Part shown: piece after piece, positions 44,987 through 57,853 of the stretch | How positions within the stretch are numbered: position 1 is the first letter of the stretch | Layout of the letters: each line of letters opens with the position of its first letter | NCBI RefSeq assembly: GCF_038002765.1 | Contig: NZ_JBBODE010000002.1 | Coordinates: forward strand, 1,054,001-1,118,000 | Length of the DNA: 64,000 bases | DNA from: Peribacillus sp. FSL H8-0477 | GTDB lineage: Bacteria; Bacillota; Bacilli; Bacillales; DSM-1321 | Direction: 5' to 3' | Program-made: the position numbers and the translations under genes | Notes under the pieces: generated by a model | Database searches by the model: none | What the model was told of the DNA's origin: nothing | The model's input: only the letters and a program-made list of their open reading frames with translations

Positions 44987-45997
44987 TTAGCAAGAATTTC
45001 TTTCATTAAGTTCAGGAGCAAATCTATAGGTTATAAATGGAGTTTGGGCTTGATTTTCAATTCGCTCCAATAATAGTTCAGCTGCCTTGATCCCCATTTG
45101 CAGGATAGGCTGTCCGATGGTGGTAACAGAAGGCTGGTAAAACTCTGAATAATCAACGTTATCAATACTAACAACGGCTACTTCTTCAGGAATGGATATG
45201 TTCTGTTTTTTCAAGTAGCTTAAAACTTCACGAAGGACTAAATCATTTCCTGCGACAATAGCTGTTGGGAGAGTGTTTTCTATAAATCTTTGGGACAATG
45301 TTTCTTTTATTTCACCGCTTGGTAAAGCATAAATACTCTCTTGATTAACCTCTAAATGATAAGCTGCCATTGCCTTCTTAAATCCTTCTATTCTCTCCAC
45401 ACGGGGTGTTATGGGAATATCAATCGGTAAAGTTATAAAAGTGATGTCCTTGTGCCCTTTCTCAGCAAGCATTGAAACAGCTAAAAAACTAGCTGCGTGA
45501 TTATCTAAGAGAACTGAATCAGAAGCAATTCCATCCACTAAGCGATCGACAAACACCATTGGAATAGAATGGTCTACTAGATAGTTATAAACTTTAAAAT
45601 CATTTCCGACTGGGAAGATAATCATTCCATCCACACGAGTAGAGATGAGCAAATCAATATACTCTTTTTCTTTTTCTGGATCATCTGCAGAGTTACAAAT
45701 AAACACTTTGATGCCATTCTGCTGAAGACGTTCTTCGACAATTCGAATAATTTCAGTAGACAATGTATGTAGGATATTAGCTACTAAAATGCCAATAACC
45801 TTTGTTTTTTTTACTTTTAAATTACGGGCATTATCATTTGGACGGAAATCAAGTTCTTTAATAACTTCTTGGATTTTTTCTTTTGTGTCAGCACTCATAT
45901 ATCGATATCGTTGGTTGATGAACTGAGAAACCGTACTTTTGGAAACGCCTGCTTTTTCAGCAACATCGGAAATTGTAATTTTCTTTTTTTTATTCAT
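44987..45997 (-). CDS. kdgR: LacI-family regulator of ketodeoxygluconate use, KdgR-like
   Basis: A 336-residue LacI/GalR repressor. The helix-turn-helix and hinge are KITISDVAEKAGVSKSTVSQFINQRYRYMSADTKEKI. The ligand-binding domain follows with IGILVANILHTLSTEIIRIVEERL, GMIIFPVGNDFKVYN, VFVDRLVDGI and VVSIDNVDYSEFYQPSVTTIGQPILQMG. SVSQFINQRYRYMS resembles the B. subtilis KdgR start. It is adjacent to the kduD-kdgA-kduI genes on the same strand, separated from them by a terminator, so it is probably a separate transcript that controls the neighbouring divergent regulon. The effector is presumably KDG or a derivative. Confidence 0.87.
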   Translation of the reverse strand: MNKKKKITISDVAEKAGVSKSTVSQFINQRYRYMSADTKEKIQEVIKELDFRPNDNARNLKVKKTKVIGILVANILHTLSTEIIRIVEERLQQNGIKVFICNSADDPEKEKEYIDLLISTRVDGMIIFPVGNDFKVYNYLVDHSIPMVFVDRLVDGIASDSVLLDNHAASFLAVSMLAEKGHKDITFITLPIDIPITPRVERIEGFKKAMAAYHLEVNQESIYALPSGEIKETLSQRFIENTLPTAIVAGNDLVLREVLSYLKKQNISIPEEVAVVSIDNVDYSEFYQPSVTTIGQPILQMGIKAAELLLERIENQAQTPFITYRFAPELNERNSC

Positions 45998-46102
45998 GGT
46001 GTTCTCCTAATGGACAAATTTAGTGTTACAAATTAACTTCATCATAACAAAAGGTAGAACAGGATACCATTGCTGCCATTATCCGAAGAAAATCTTTTTT
46101 TA

Positions 46103-46157
46103 GAAGAAAACCCCTAACGATGAAAGTATATCGCTAAGGGTAGTTTCTTTTTTCAGT
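46103..46157 (-). terminator. Terminator of the kduI-kdgA-kduD unit
   Basis: GAAAACCCCTAACGAT and ATCGCTAAGGGTAGTTTC are imperfect complements around GAAAGTAT, with flanking A/T runs. Confidence 0.75.
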
Positions 46158-46158
46158 A

Positions 46159-46935
46159 TTAACGAACGAGCCATCCGCCATCTACTGCCAAGATATGTCC
46201 ATTCATATAATCAGAGGCTCTGCTTGAAAGGAAAACGACTGTTCCCATGACATCGAAAGGAGTTCCCCATTTTTCAGCAGGAATTCTTGATAAGATTTCT
46301 TTATTTCTCGACTCATCTGCACGAAGCGCTGCAGTATTGGCTGTTTCAATATAACCAGGTGCTATCGCGTTTATTTGAATATTATGACCAGCTAATTCAT
46401 TGGCAAATGCTTTAGTGAGGCCGGCTACACCATGCTTGCTGGCAGTATATGCAGGGACGAATTTCCCCCCCTGGAAAGTAAGCATGGAGGCAATATTAAT
46501 AATTTTGCCACTGCCTTGCTTAACCATTTCTTTAGCGGCGAGCTGACTAAGAAAATATAAGGCATTAAGATTAATATCCATAACCGCATTCCAATCTTCA
46601 TCTGTATATTCTAATAGGGGAGCTCTACGGATTGTTCCAGCATTATTAACAAGAATATCTACTTTTCCATAAGCTTCAAGACAGCCAGTAATAACACCTT
46701 CTAAACTTTCTTTGTTTGTCAGGTCTGCTTGATAGAAGACGGCTCTTTGGCCAGTTGTTTCGATTAGTTCTTGTGTTTCTTTCCAGTCATCGCTATGGGC
46801 GACAATAAATACATCGGCCCCTGCTTTAGCTAGGGCAACAGCGTAACCTTGTCCTAAACCAGTATTTCCTCCTGTAACGATAGCTGCTTTTCCTTTTAAA
46901 CTAAAGAAATCCATTGAAAAATCGAGTAGGCTCAT
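46159..46935 (-). CDS. kduD: 2-deoxy-D-gluconate 3-dehydrogenase / KDG 5-dehydrogenase
   Basis: A 258-residue short-chain dehydrogenase. KAAIVTGGNTGLGQGYAVALAKAGADVFIV is the NAD-binding motif, ILVNNAGTIRRAPLLEY the NNAG motif, and IINIASMLTFQGGKFVPAYTASKHGVAGLTKA contains the Ser and YxxxK catalytic residues. In pectin and uronate breakdown KduD reduces 2,5-diketo-3-deoxygluconate to KDG. GGAGG is seven bases before the ATG, and the start overlaps the kdgA stop (ATGA). A second in-frame ATG lies 21 bases downstream. It is the last gene of the unit. Confidence 0.93.
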   Translation of the reverse strand: MSLLDFSMDFFSLKGKAAIVTGGNTGLGQGYAVALAKAGADVFIVAHSDDWKETQELIETTGQRAVFYQADLTNKESLEGVITGCLEAYGKVDILVNNAGTIRRAPLLEYTDEDWNAVMDINLNALYFLSQLAAKEMVKQGSGKIINIASMLTFQGGKFVPAYTASKHGVAGLTKAFANELAGHNIQINAIAPGYIETANTAALRADESRNKEILSRIPAEKWGTPFDVMGTVVFLSSRASDYMNGHILAVDGGWLVR

Positions 46936-47594
46936 CTTAATTCCTCCAAGAGTAGATTGTTGTTTGTGATTGGTTTTATTTTTTCGATATATTCTTTTGC
47001 AAGTCTAGTAATCTCAGAATAATTATCATCTTTTGCTGGCGCGATCAAGTTTCCTCCGATACCAACTGCGACACAGCCGTTATTTAGCCATTGGTCAACG
47101 TTGGTAATATCAACTCCACCGGTAGGCATTAGATTGATATCTGGAAGAGGGCCTTTAATTGCTTTCACATAATCTGGACCAAATGCGCTTCCAGGGAATA
47201 ATTTAATGACATCTGCTCCAAGAGACATAGCTGAAACCATTTCTGTAATCGTTTCACACCCCGGCATATAGGGGATTTGATACAAATGACATAGTTTCAT
47301 AATGTCCTCATTACATGAGGGACTTACAATGAATTGAGCTCCAGCCATAATGGCAATACGAGCAGTTATCGGATCCAAAACAGTGCCTGCACCCACAACC
47401 ATATCTGGGTGCATTTTATTTAAGAGAGTGATAGCTTCTTCAGCTCTTGGGGTCGTGAATGTAATCTCAATATTTCGTATGCCGCCTTCAAGGCAAGCTT
47501 CAGATATTCGGATTGCCTTCTCTGGAGAATCCGCTCTGACTACAGCTACTAAAGGAATATTAGTGATCTTTTGAAGGATTTTCAATTTTTTCAT
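46932..47594 (-). CDS. kdgA: KDPG/KHG aldolase
   Basis: A class I aldolase of 220 residues that splits 2-keto-3-deoxy-6-phosphogluconate into pyruvate and glyceraldehyde 3-phosphate. IPLVAVVRADSPEKAIRISEACLEGGIRNIEITFTTP contains the catalytic glutamate region. VVGAGTVLDP, FIVSPSCNEDIM, IPYMPGCETITE, the Schiff-base lysine in ADVIKLFPGSAFGPDYVKAIKGP, and PTGGVDITNVDQW follow. AAAGG touches an upstream ATG at 47603 but is eight bases from the ATG at 47594, so I take the latter. It lies between kduI and kduD. Confidence 0.93.
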   Translation of the reverse strand: MKKLKILQKITNIPLVAVVRADSPEKAIRISEACLEGGIRNIEITFTTPRAEEAITLLNKMHPDMVVGAGTVLDPITARIAIMAGAQFIVSPSCNEDIMKLCHLYQIPYMPGCETITEMVSAMSLGADVIKLFPGSAFGPDYVKAIKGPLPDINLMPTGGVDITNVDQWLNNGCVAVGIGGNLIAPAKDDNYSEITRLAKEYIEKIKPITNNNLLLEELR

Positions 47595-47628
47595 GAGTTC
47601 CATCCTTTACTAGATTTATTAGTAAACA

Positions 47629-48465
47629 TTACTTCATATCTGAAAGTGGGAAGGTATCCATATCTTCATACGTATAGTTTTCTCCGGCCATTGCCCAAAT
47701 AAAGGTATAACTGCTGGTTGCGGCTCCGCTGTGAATAGACCATGGCGGCGAAATAACGGCCTCTTCGTTCTTCATCACAATATGTCTTGTTTCATCTGGC
47801 TCACCCATCATATGGAACATGAGCGCGTCTTTTTTCATATCGAAATACATATAAACTTCTACTCTGCGGTCATGGACATGCGGGGGCATAGAGTTCCAAA
47901 CATTCCCGGACTCTAACTCGGTCATTCCCATGCACAACTGACAGCTTTGAATACCTTTTTCATGAATCATTCTTCGAATGGTACGTTTATTTGCTGTTTC
48001 ATGTGACCCCATCGCGTCTCCAGGTACGTCATTGAATGCGACATGCTGGATAGGGTAATGTTTGTGTGCAGGTGCAGATACTAAATAAAACTTAGCAGGA
48101 TTAGATTCTGAATCACTTATGAACTTGATGTCTTTACAGCCTAAGCCTATATATAAACAATCACGATTTTGAAGAATATATTCTTCTCCATCAACAAAGA
48201 TTTTCCCAGATTCCCCTATATTAAAAATGCCTAATTCTCTTCTTTCTAAAAAGTAATCGGCCTTTATAAAATCATGACTTTCTAACTTTACTTCTTTAGA
48301 TACGGGCGCAACACCGCCAACAATAATTCTGTCATCCAGTGAGTAGCATAAGGAAATTTCATCTGCTAAAAAAAGATTTTCCACAAGAAAGTTTTTGCGG
48401 ATCTCCTCCGTACCAAACTGTTTGGCTTGTGTTGGGTGAATAGAATAACGTTTCTCCATTTTCAT
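47629..48465 (-). CDS. kduI: 5-keto-4-deoxyuronate isomerase
   Basis: A 278-residue cupin-fold zinc isomerase that converts 5-keto-4-deoxyuronate, the product of unsaturated galacturonate from pectin, to 2,5-diketo-3-deoxygluconate. YSIHPTQAKQFGTEEIRKNFLVENLF is the family start. The metal-binding cupin core lies in GNVWNSMPPHVHDRRVEVYMYFDM (His-x-His plus Glu) and VISPPWSIHSGAATSSYTFIWAMAGEN. GAGGAGG is seven bases before the ATG. It is the first gene of the minus-strand unit kduI-kdgA-kduD and faces a shared regulatory region with kdgK. Confidence 0.95.
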   Translation of the reverse strand: MKMEKRYSIHPTQAKQFGTEEIRKNFLVENLFLADEISLCYSLDDRIIVGGVAPVSKEVKLESHDFIKADYFLERRELGIFNIGESGKIFVDGEEYILQNRDCLYIGLGCKDIKFISDSESNPAKFYLVSAPAHKHYPIQHVAFNDVPGDAMGSHETANKRTIRRMIHEKGIQSCQLCMGMTELESGNVWNSMPPHVHDRRVEVYMYFDMKKDALMFHMMGEPDETRHIVMKNEEAVISPPWSIHSGAATSSYTFIWAMAGENYTYEDMDTFPLSDMK

Positions 48466-48754
48466 ATAATAACCTCCTCATATTAGTAAAACGGTTTATC
48501 ATTAAAAACAACAGATGTTAGCGCTGCCAATACCTAAAATATATATAACATTTTCCAAATAGTCAAATAAATAAAGTAGTTTAAGAGGATTATACATAGA
48601 AAACAATGGATATTATGTAGATTTGGTGAAAAAAGAAAAACATTCTGAATATTATTGTTAAAAACCGGTTTATATGATAATCTGACGTTATTACAAAAGA
48701 AAACGCTTTCTTATTTCAAGGTTTACTAAACTTTTTTCTTTAGGAGGAATAGAA
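48466..48754. promoter_or_regulatory. Divergent kduI/kdgK control region with KdgR-like and cre sites
   Basis: Two related LacI-type sites are visible: GTAAAACGGTTTATC at 48486 and TTAAAAACCGGTTTATATG at about 48658-48676, with the palindromic core AAACCGGTTT (48661-48670). AGAAAACGCTTTCT (48697-48710) matches the CcpA cre consensus at 12 of 14 positions. The two operator-like sites sit near each of the two divergent genes. Binding by KdgR is inferred. Confidence 0.55.
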
Positions 48755-49717
48755 ATGAAAAATTTAGATGTCATTACCTTTGGAGAGCCGATGGCTATGT
48801 TCTATGCGAATGAGGTCAAACCTCTCCATTTGGTTAAATCTTTTTCTCGTGCTCTAGCAGGCGCAGAGTCAAATGTGGCTTGTGGATTAGCGCGTCTCGA
48901 CTTGCATGTGGGGTATATGACGAAGCTCGGTAATGATAGTTTTGGAAAATTTATTATGGAAGAATTGTATAAAGAAAAAGTAGATACGATGGGTATTCGG
49001 TTTACTAGTGAGAAGGCTACAGGAATGCTGATTAAGTCGAAAGTGGTTGAAGGAGATCCAGAGGTTGAGTATTTCAGAAAAAATTCGGCAGCGTCTACTT
49101 TAAATGTAGATGACCTTTCTGAAGAATACTTCGGGCAAGCAAAGCACTTACATGTGACGGGGATTCCTTCAGCACTGTCTTCTGGATGCCATGAATTTTC
49201 TTTAGCGGCGATGAGGTATATGAAGCAAGAAGGAAAGACTATTTCCTTTGATCCGAATTTACGACTTAAGTTATGGAAGGATAAACAAACAATGATTAAA
49301 GAAATTAATCAGCTTGCTTGTTTGGCAGATCTATTCTTACCGGGAATGTCAGAAGCTGAGATATTGACTGGTCTTTCCACACCGGAGGAAGTGGCGGATT
49401 TCTATATAAGTAAAGGAGTTAAAACGGTTATTATCAAGCTTGGTGCGAAGGGTGCTTACTTTAAAAAGGATAGTGAGGAAGGTTACATAAATGGGTTTGC
49501 GGTTGAGGAAGTAGTGGATACGGTAGGTGCTGGAGATGGCTTCGCTGTCGGGGTGATTAGTGGATTACTTGACGGTAAAACGATTCAAGAAGCTGTTATC
49601 CGAGGAAATGCAATTGGTGCTCTTCAAGTTATGTCGCCAGGAGATATGGATGGAATGCCAACCAGATCAAAATTAGATGAGTTTATTGAAAAACAGCATA
49701 AAGTTCATAATAGTTAA
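48755..49717 (+). CDS. kdgK: 2-keto-3-deoxygluconate kinase
   Basis: A 320-residue PfkB-family sugar kinase that phosphorylates KDG to KDPG. LDVITFGEPMAMFYA starts the fold, and SRALAGAESNVACGLARLDLHVGYMTKLGNDSFGKFI is the first PfkB signature. ISFDPNLRLKLWKDK is the substrate block, and the C-terminal signature VVDTVGAGDGFAVGVISGLLDG carries the catalytic aspartate and anion hole. TTAGGAGGAATAG precedes the ATG. It is followed 69 bases later by kdgT and is divergent from kduI; its product is the substrate of KdgA. Confidence 0.95.
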   Translation: MKNLDVITFGEPMAMFYANEVKPLHLVKSFSRALAGAESNVACGLARLDLHVGYMTKLGNDSFGKFIMEELYKEKVDTMGIRFTSEKATGMLIKSKVVEGDPEVEYFRKNSAASTLNVDDLSEEYFGQAKHLHVTGIPSALSSGCHEFSLAAMRYMKQEGKTISFDPNLRLKLWKDKQTMIKEINQLACLADLFLPGMSEAEILTGLSTPEEVADFYISKGVKTVIIKLGAKGAYFKKDSEEGYINGFAVEEVVDTVGAGDGFAVGVISGLLDGKTIQEAVIRGNAIGALQVMSPGDMDGMPTRSKLDEFIEKQHKVHNS

Positions 49718-49785
49718 ATGCGGCACTCAATTATCTGATTACGAAGCTTGAGAAATCATTAATGGATATGATTGGAGAGATTATA

Positions 49786-50802
49786 ATGAGAATAAAAGCG
49801 AGCATTGAAAAAGTTCCTGGTGGTATGATGGTTGTTCCGTTATTTTTTGGGGCCTTGATTAATACTTTATTTCCTAATACAGCTACTTACTTTGGTGGAT
49901 TTACTGGCGCTTTATTAACAGGTACGGCATCGATACTAGCGGTTTTCTTCTTTTGTGTAGGAGCAACCATTGATGTGAAACAATCAGGTTACATCGCCAA
50001 GAAAGGATTGACCTTACTTATAGGGAAAGTTGTGTTTGCGGCATTATTAGGATATGCGGCTGCCTTAATACTTCCGGAAAACGGAATTCAGACAGGAATA
50101 TTTTCTGGTTTATCTGCGTTAGTCCTCATTGCGGCATTTAATGAAACAAACGGCGGATTATACACGGCTTTAATGACTAAGTTAGGCAGAACAGAAGATG
50201 CAGCGGCCTTTCCTTTTATTAGTATAGAAAGCGGTCCGTTTTTCACGATGATTATTTTAGGGGTAGGCGGTCTAGCTACGTTCCCATGGCAGACTATTGT
50301 TTCAACACTAATCCCGTTTGTAGTAGGGATGATTGTTGGGAACATTGATAAGGAATGTCGAGCATTCTTTGGACAAGCGGTACCCGTTCTTATTCCGTTC
50401 TTCGCCCTGGCTCTAGGGTTTGGTTTAGATTTTGGAATGATTATTAAATCTGGATTTATGGGTATTCTGATGGGAGTAGCAGTTGTTTTCCTTTCAGGTG
50501 GAGTCTTGTATGTGTTGGATCGATATGTAACTGGCTCGGATGGAGTCGCTGGTGTGGCTGCTTCTTCGACAGCTGGTGCTGCAGTCGCTGTTCCGTTTAT
50601 CATTGCTGAGTTGAATCCGCAATTTGCTCCAGTAGCTGAATCAGCAACAGCAATTATAGCGACGAGTGTGTTAGTAACAGCAATTTTAACGCCTATGCTT
50701 ACAATGTGGGTAGCGAAAGTACAGGAGAAGAGAGGGATTCCTCAGCGTAGGTACAAAAAAACAACTGTTACGCCTGGATCTTCCGTTCGTAAGGCACAAT
50801 AA
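49786..50802 (+). CDS. kdgT: 2-keto-3-deoxygluconate permease
   Basis: A 338-residue integral membrane transporter of the KdgT family, proton-coupled importers of KDG. It starts MRIKASIEKVPGGMMVVPLFFGALINTLFP, typical of the family. It has about ten hydrophobic segments, a FNETNGGLYTALM block, the GPFFTMIILGVGGLA segment and AASSTAGAAVAVPFIIAELNPQFAPVAESATAIIATS. The frame begins at 49762, but GGAGAG lies eight bases before the ATG at 49786, which I prefer. It closes the kdgK-kdgT unit. A hairpin terminator follows. Confidence 0.94.
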   Translation: MRIKASIEKVPGGMMVVPLFFGALINTLFPNTATYFGGFTGALLTGTASILAVFFFCVGATIDVKQSGYIAKKGLTLLIGKVVFAALLGYAAALILPENGIQTGIFSGLSALVLIAAFNETNGGLYTALMTKLGRTEDAAAFPFISIESGPFFTMIILGVGGLATFPWQTIVSTLIPFVVGMIVGNIDKECRAFFGQAVPVLIPFFALALGFGLDFGMIIKSGFMGILMGVAVVFLSGGVLYVLDRYVTGSDGVAGVAASSTAGAAVAVPFIIAELNPQFAPVAESATAIIATSVLVTAILTPMLTMWVAKVQEKRGIPQRRYKKTTVTPGSSVRKAQ

Positions 50803-50808
50803 ATAAAA

Positions 50809-50822
50809 TGTAAGCGTTACCT
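50809..50822 (+). promoter_or_regulatory. cre-like sequence after kdgT
   Basis: TGTAAGCGTTACCT matches the cre consensus TGWAARCGYTWNCA at 13 of 14 positions. It sits between kdgT and its terminator, so it could act as a roadblock or be a chance match. Confidence 0.4.
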
Positions 50823-50824
50823 CC

Positions 50825-50858
50825 TTCAACTGTGGTTTTTTGCCGCAGTTGTTTTTGT
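50825..50858 (+). terminator. Terminator after kdgT
   Basis: CAACTGTGG and CCGCAGTTG arms around TTTTTTG, followed by TTTTTGT. Confidence 0.85.
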
Positions 50859-50925
50859 ATGTTTATAATAAGCTATATACTAGTAGAAATGGGTATAGAA
50901 TTTATAGATGTAAGGGGTGATTGTC

Positions 50926-51537
50926 TTGAATGAAAATTCGGTGTTAAACAAGCTAAGGAAGCATACGCCGATAATATTAGGGAGCGAAGCTTTTAATAAG
51001 TATGCCGTGTTAGTGCCTCTAGTAGAAGTTAATGGAGAAACTCATATACTATTTGAAATTCGTTCTCTTGAGATGCGTAGGCAGCCGGGGGATATTTGTT
51101 TTCCGGGAGGTAGGAAAGATCCTCTTGACCGAACTGAACAGCAGACGGCAATTCGGGAGACAACGGAGGAGTTGGGTATTAAAGAAGAAAACATAACTGA
51201 TGTTACTCCGCTTAACTATATCGTTTCTCCGGGGATGATCGTCTATCCATATGCAGGAGTAATTGATCCTGCTGTACCTATGAAGCTGAATCCTTCTGAA
51301 GTTGGCGGGGTTTTTACTGTCCCATTAAGTTATTTTTTGGATAATCCTCCCGCGATCTATCCAGTTAATTTAAGAGCTGAGCCGGAAGAAAACTTCCCCT
51401 TCGAGCTTGTAGTCGGCGGGGAGAACTATCACTGGCAGACGAGAAAGGTGGATGAGTATTTTTATTCTTATAAGGGGAAAGTAATCTGGGGAATGACGGC
51501 GAGGATAGTAGCTCATCTAGTAGATATTATTCGATAA
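50926..51537 (+). CDS. Nudix hydrolase, CoA pyrophosphatase-like
   Basis: A 203-residue Nudix protein. The Nudix region is FPGGRKDPLDRTEQQTAIRE followed by TTEELGI. The GG-x-x-D-x-x-D spacing and the preceding LFEIRSLEMRRQPGDICFPGG match CoA-cleaving Nudix enzymes (NudL/YeaB/PCD1 type), which hydrolyse CoA or acyl-CoA to 3',5'-ADP and phosphopantetheine. AAGGGGTGA precedes the TTG at 50926 by about six bases; the upstream GTG at 50917 is inside that site. It is a single gene with its own terminator. Confidence 0.87.
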   Translation: MNENSVLNKLRKHTPIILGSEAFNKYAVLVPLVEVNGETHILFEIRSLEMRRQPGDICFPGGRKDPLDRTEQQTAIRETTEELGIKEENITDVTPLNYIVSPGMIVYPYAGVIDPAVPMKLNPSEVGGVFTVPLSYFLDNPPAIYPVNLRAEPEENFPFELVVGGENYHWQTRKVDEYFYSYKGKVIWGMTARIVAHLVDIIR

Positions 51538-51552
51538 TCCTCAGTCTAGAAG

Positions 51553-51588
51553 AGTTTGAACCTGCGAATGTTATTCGCAGGTTCTTTT
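51553..51588 (+). terminator. Terminator after the Nudix gene
   Basis: GAACCTGCGAAT and ATTCGCAGGTTC are perfect complements around GTT, followed by TTTTTT. Confidence 0.92.
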
Positions 51589-51674
51589 TTGAATTTAAAT
51601 AGAAAAATTTATATACTACTACTAAATTATAGTAAGATAGATGTGAGGAGAAAATAGGGAAGGGGATTGATCAA

Positions 51675-52250
51675 TTGTCAGGAGATCAGATTGGAACGAG
51701 AACTGAATGGATGAAGCAGACTAACGGTGGTCATATTTTTTATAATTTTTATGAGTTAAATGGCTATTATAAAAATGCGCTAACTTATATTAAGACAGCT
51801 ATTGAGCAAGGAGATGAAGTGTTATTCATTGAGAATGAACGGCTATGGAGTTCTTTAAAAAAGAAACTAGTTGTGTGTTTGTCGACTGCTCAATTAAGGA
51901 AAGTTTGTTATATTAATAATTTCGACTTTTACTGTATGAATGGTGATTTTGAATCAGCTACCATTCTAGCTTATTTTAATAAAACACAAGACGAATATAC
52001 GAAAAAGAACAGCTCTTTTCGCACGTGGGCCCATGTTGAGTGGGGCTGCGAGGAGGACATTGATAGAAAAATTAGTGAATATGAACGTATAGTCGATGCG
52101 ACTCTTAGTAAGAGTGGACTTATATCAGTTTGTGCTTATGACGCATGCAGAGTTTCACCTTCTCTTGAAGCGATACTAAAGAAGTTCCATAACTTCTTAT
52201 TATATGACGACGAAAGATTGATCCATTCGGAAGAGTATAGCGGGTTGTAA
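51675..52250 (+). CDS. MEDS-domain protein (DcmR-like sensory domain)
   Basis: A 191-residue protein that looks like an isolated MEDS domain, the sensory module found in methylotroph and methanogen regulators such as DcmR and in some Bacillus anti-sigma or kinase proteins. HIFYNFYELNGYYKNALTYIKTAIEQGDEVLFIENERLW matches the start of the domain, with the Walker-like GDEVLFIE segment. SSFRTWAHVEWGCEEDIDRKISEYERIVD and ISVCAYDACRVSPSLEAILKKFHNFLL are later blocks. No DNA-binding or kinase domain is attached. The start is TTG at 51675 after AAGGGGATT. It is 16 bases upstream of a GNAT gene, so the two are probably co-transcribed. Function unknown. Confidence 0.75.
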   Translation: MSGDQIGTRTEWMKQTNGGHIFYNFYELNGYYKNALTYIKTAIEQGDEVLFIENERLWSSLKKKLVVCLSTAQLRKVCYINNFDFYCMNGDFESATILAYFNKTQDEYTKKNSSFRTWAHVEWGCEEDIDRKISEYERIVDATLSKSGLISVCAYDACRVSPSLEAILKKFHNFLLYDDERLIHSEEYSGL

Positions 52251-52266
52251 AATATGAGGTGTTAAA

Positions 52267-52734
52267 ATGATCGTATATTTAAATGATATCAATGTAGCTC
52301 TGGCTGATGAAATCTTAGCGATACAGATTCCATCATATAATATAGAAGCAACGTTAATTGGTTTTTCGGAGATTCCGCAATTAAAGGATTCAGTAGATAG
52401 TATCATGATGAGTGGAGAGTCCTTTATTGGGTATCGACTGGAACACGAGTGGACAGGTTTTCTTTCTTATTCCGTTGAAAGGGATACCATGGAAATTTGT
52501 CGACTTGTGGTGCACCCGCGGTATTTTCGAAAAGGAGTAGGCGGAAAGTTAATAAAAGCATCATTGGCTCTAGCATCTGGGAAGAAGATTACCGTCAGTA
52601 CAGGATCGAAAAATCAACCTGCTTTGAATCTTTACCGACATTTTGGTTTTGAAAAAGTAAATGAAATTGAGATTGCCCCTGGTGTTTTACTTAGTTTGCT
52701 TGAGAGGACTGTGAACGATAAGGAATTGACATAA
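52267..52734 (+). CDS. GNAT-family N-acetyltransferase
   Basis: A 155-residue acetyltransferase. After an N-terminal half with IGYRLEHEWTGFLSYSVERDTMEICRLVVHP comes the acetyl-CoA loop RYFRKGVGGKLIKASLALA (R-x-x-G-x-G/A). VSTGSKNQPALNLYRHFGFEKVNEIEIAPGV completes the fold, with the A-x-x-L-Y-x-x-x-G-F pattern. AGGTGTTAAA precedes the ATG. The substrate cannot be told from the sequence. It is downstream of the MEDS-domain gene and lies just before the rRNA promoters. Confidence 0.85.
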   Translation: MIVYLNDINVALADEILAIQIPSYNIEATLIGFSEIPQLKDSVDSIMMSGESFIGYRLEHEWTGFLSYSVERDTMEICRLVVHPRYFRKGVGGKLIKASLALASGKKITVSTGSKNQPALNLYRHFGFEKVNEIEIAPGVLLSLLERTVNDKELT

Positions 52735-52754
52735 AAATCTTTTGAAAATAAAAG

Positions 52755-52867
52755 TTGACTATCTGAGAAATTAGAAGTATGATTAAGGAGTCGCAAAGAA
52801 AACGACTGTTTCAGAACAAAAAAACTTCTTCGCAGAAGTTGACAACTGTTCTAGACTATGATACTAT
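52755..52867 (+). promoter_or_regulatory. Tandem rRNA operon promoters P1 and P2
   Basis: P1: TTGACT (52755-52760) and TATGAT (52778-52783), 17-base spacing. P2: TTGACA (52839-52844) and TACTAT (52862-52867), 17-base spacing. Both face the 16S gene. TGCTCTTTGAAAACTGA at about 52891 is the usual leader element of Bacillus rRNA operons. Confidence 0.85.
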
Positions 52868-52977
52868 TAGTTGTGTCGCAAGTGAAACAAATTGCTCTTT
52901 GAAAACTGAACAAAACAAAGCGTCAACGTTTTAAAGAAGTGAGTACACACTATAAAAACAACCGAGCAAGTCAAACA

Positions 52978-54531
<1,554 letters not shown>

Positions 54532-54663
54532 AAAATTAACGTGACGCTTTTGTTTTGTTCAGTTTTGAATGAGTAATTCATTCAACCTTGTTCTTTGAAA
54601 ACTAGATAATAGATAGAAGGCAAATTTTGCATCAATTTTTAAAACACCGAATGTTTTTTTAGT

Positions 54664-57595
<2,932 letters not shown>

Positions 57596-57662
57596 ATTCG
57601 TTTTAATTACATGCAAAAACCTTCTTATTATCTAGTTTTGAAGGAACAACGTTCCTTTATAG

Positions 57663-57778
<116 letters not shown>

Positions 57779-57787
57779 AACAAGAAA

Positions 57788-57820
57788 GAAAAGATCAGCT
57801 GCATAGCTGGTCTTTTTTTT
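57788..57820 (+). terminator. rRNA operon terminator
   Basis: AGATCAGCT and AGCTGGTCT arms (one G-U pair) around GCAT, followed by TTTTTTTT. Confidence 0.9.
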
Positions 57821-57853
57821 GTGGCGTTTTTTGAAGTACCGCATTAAACATGA

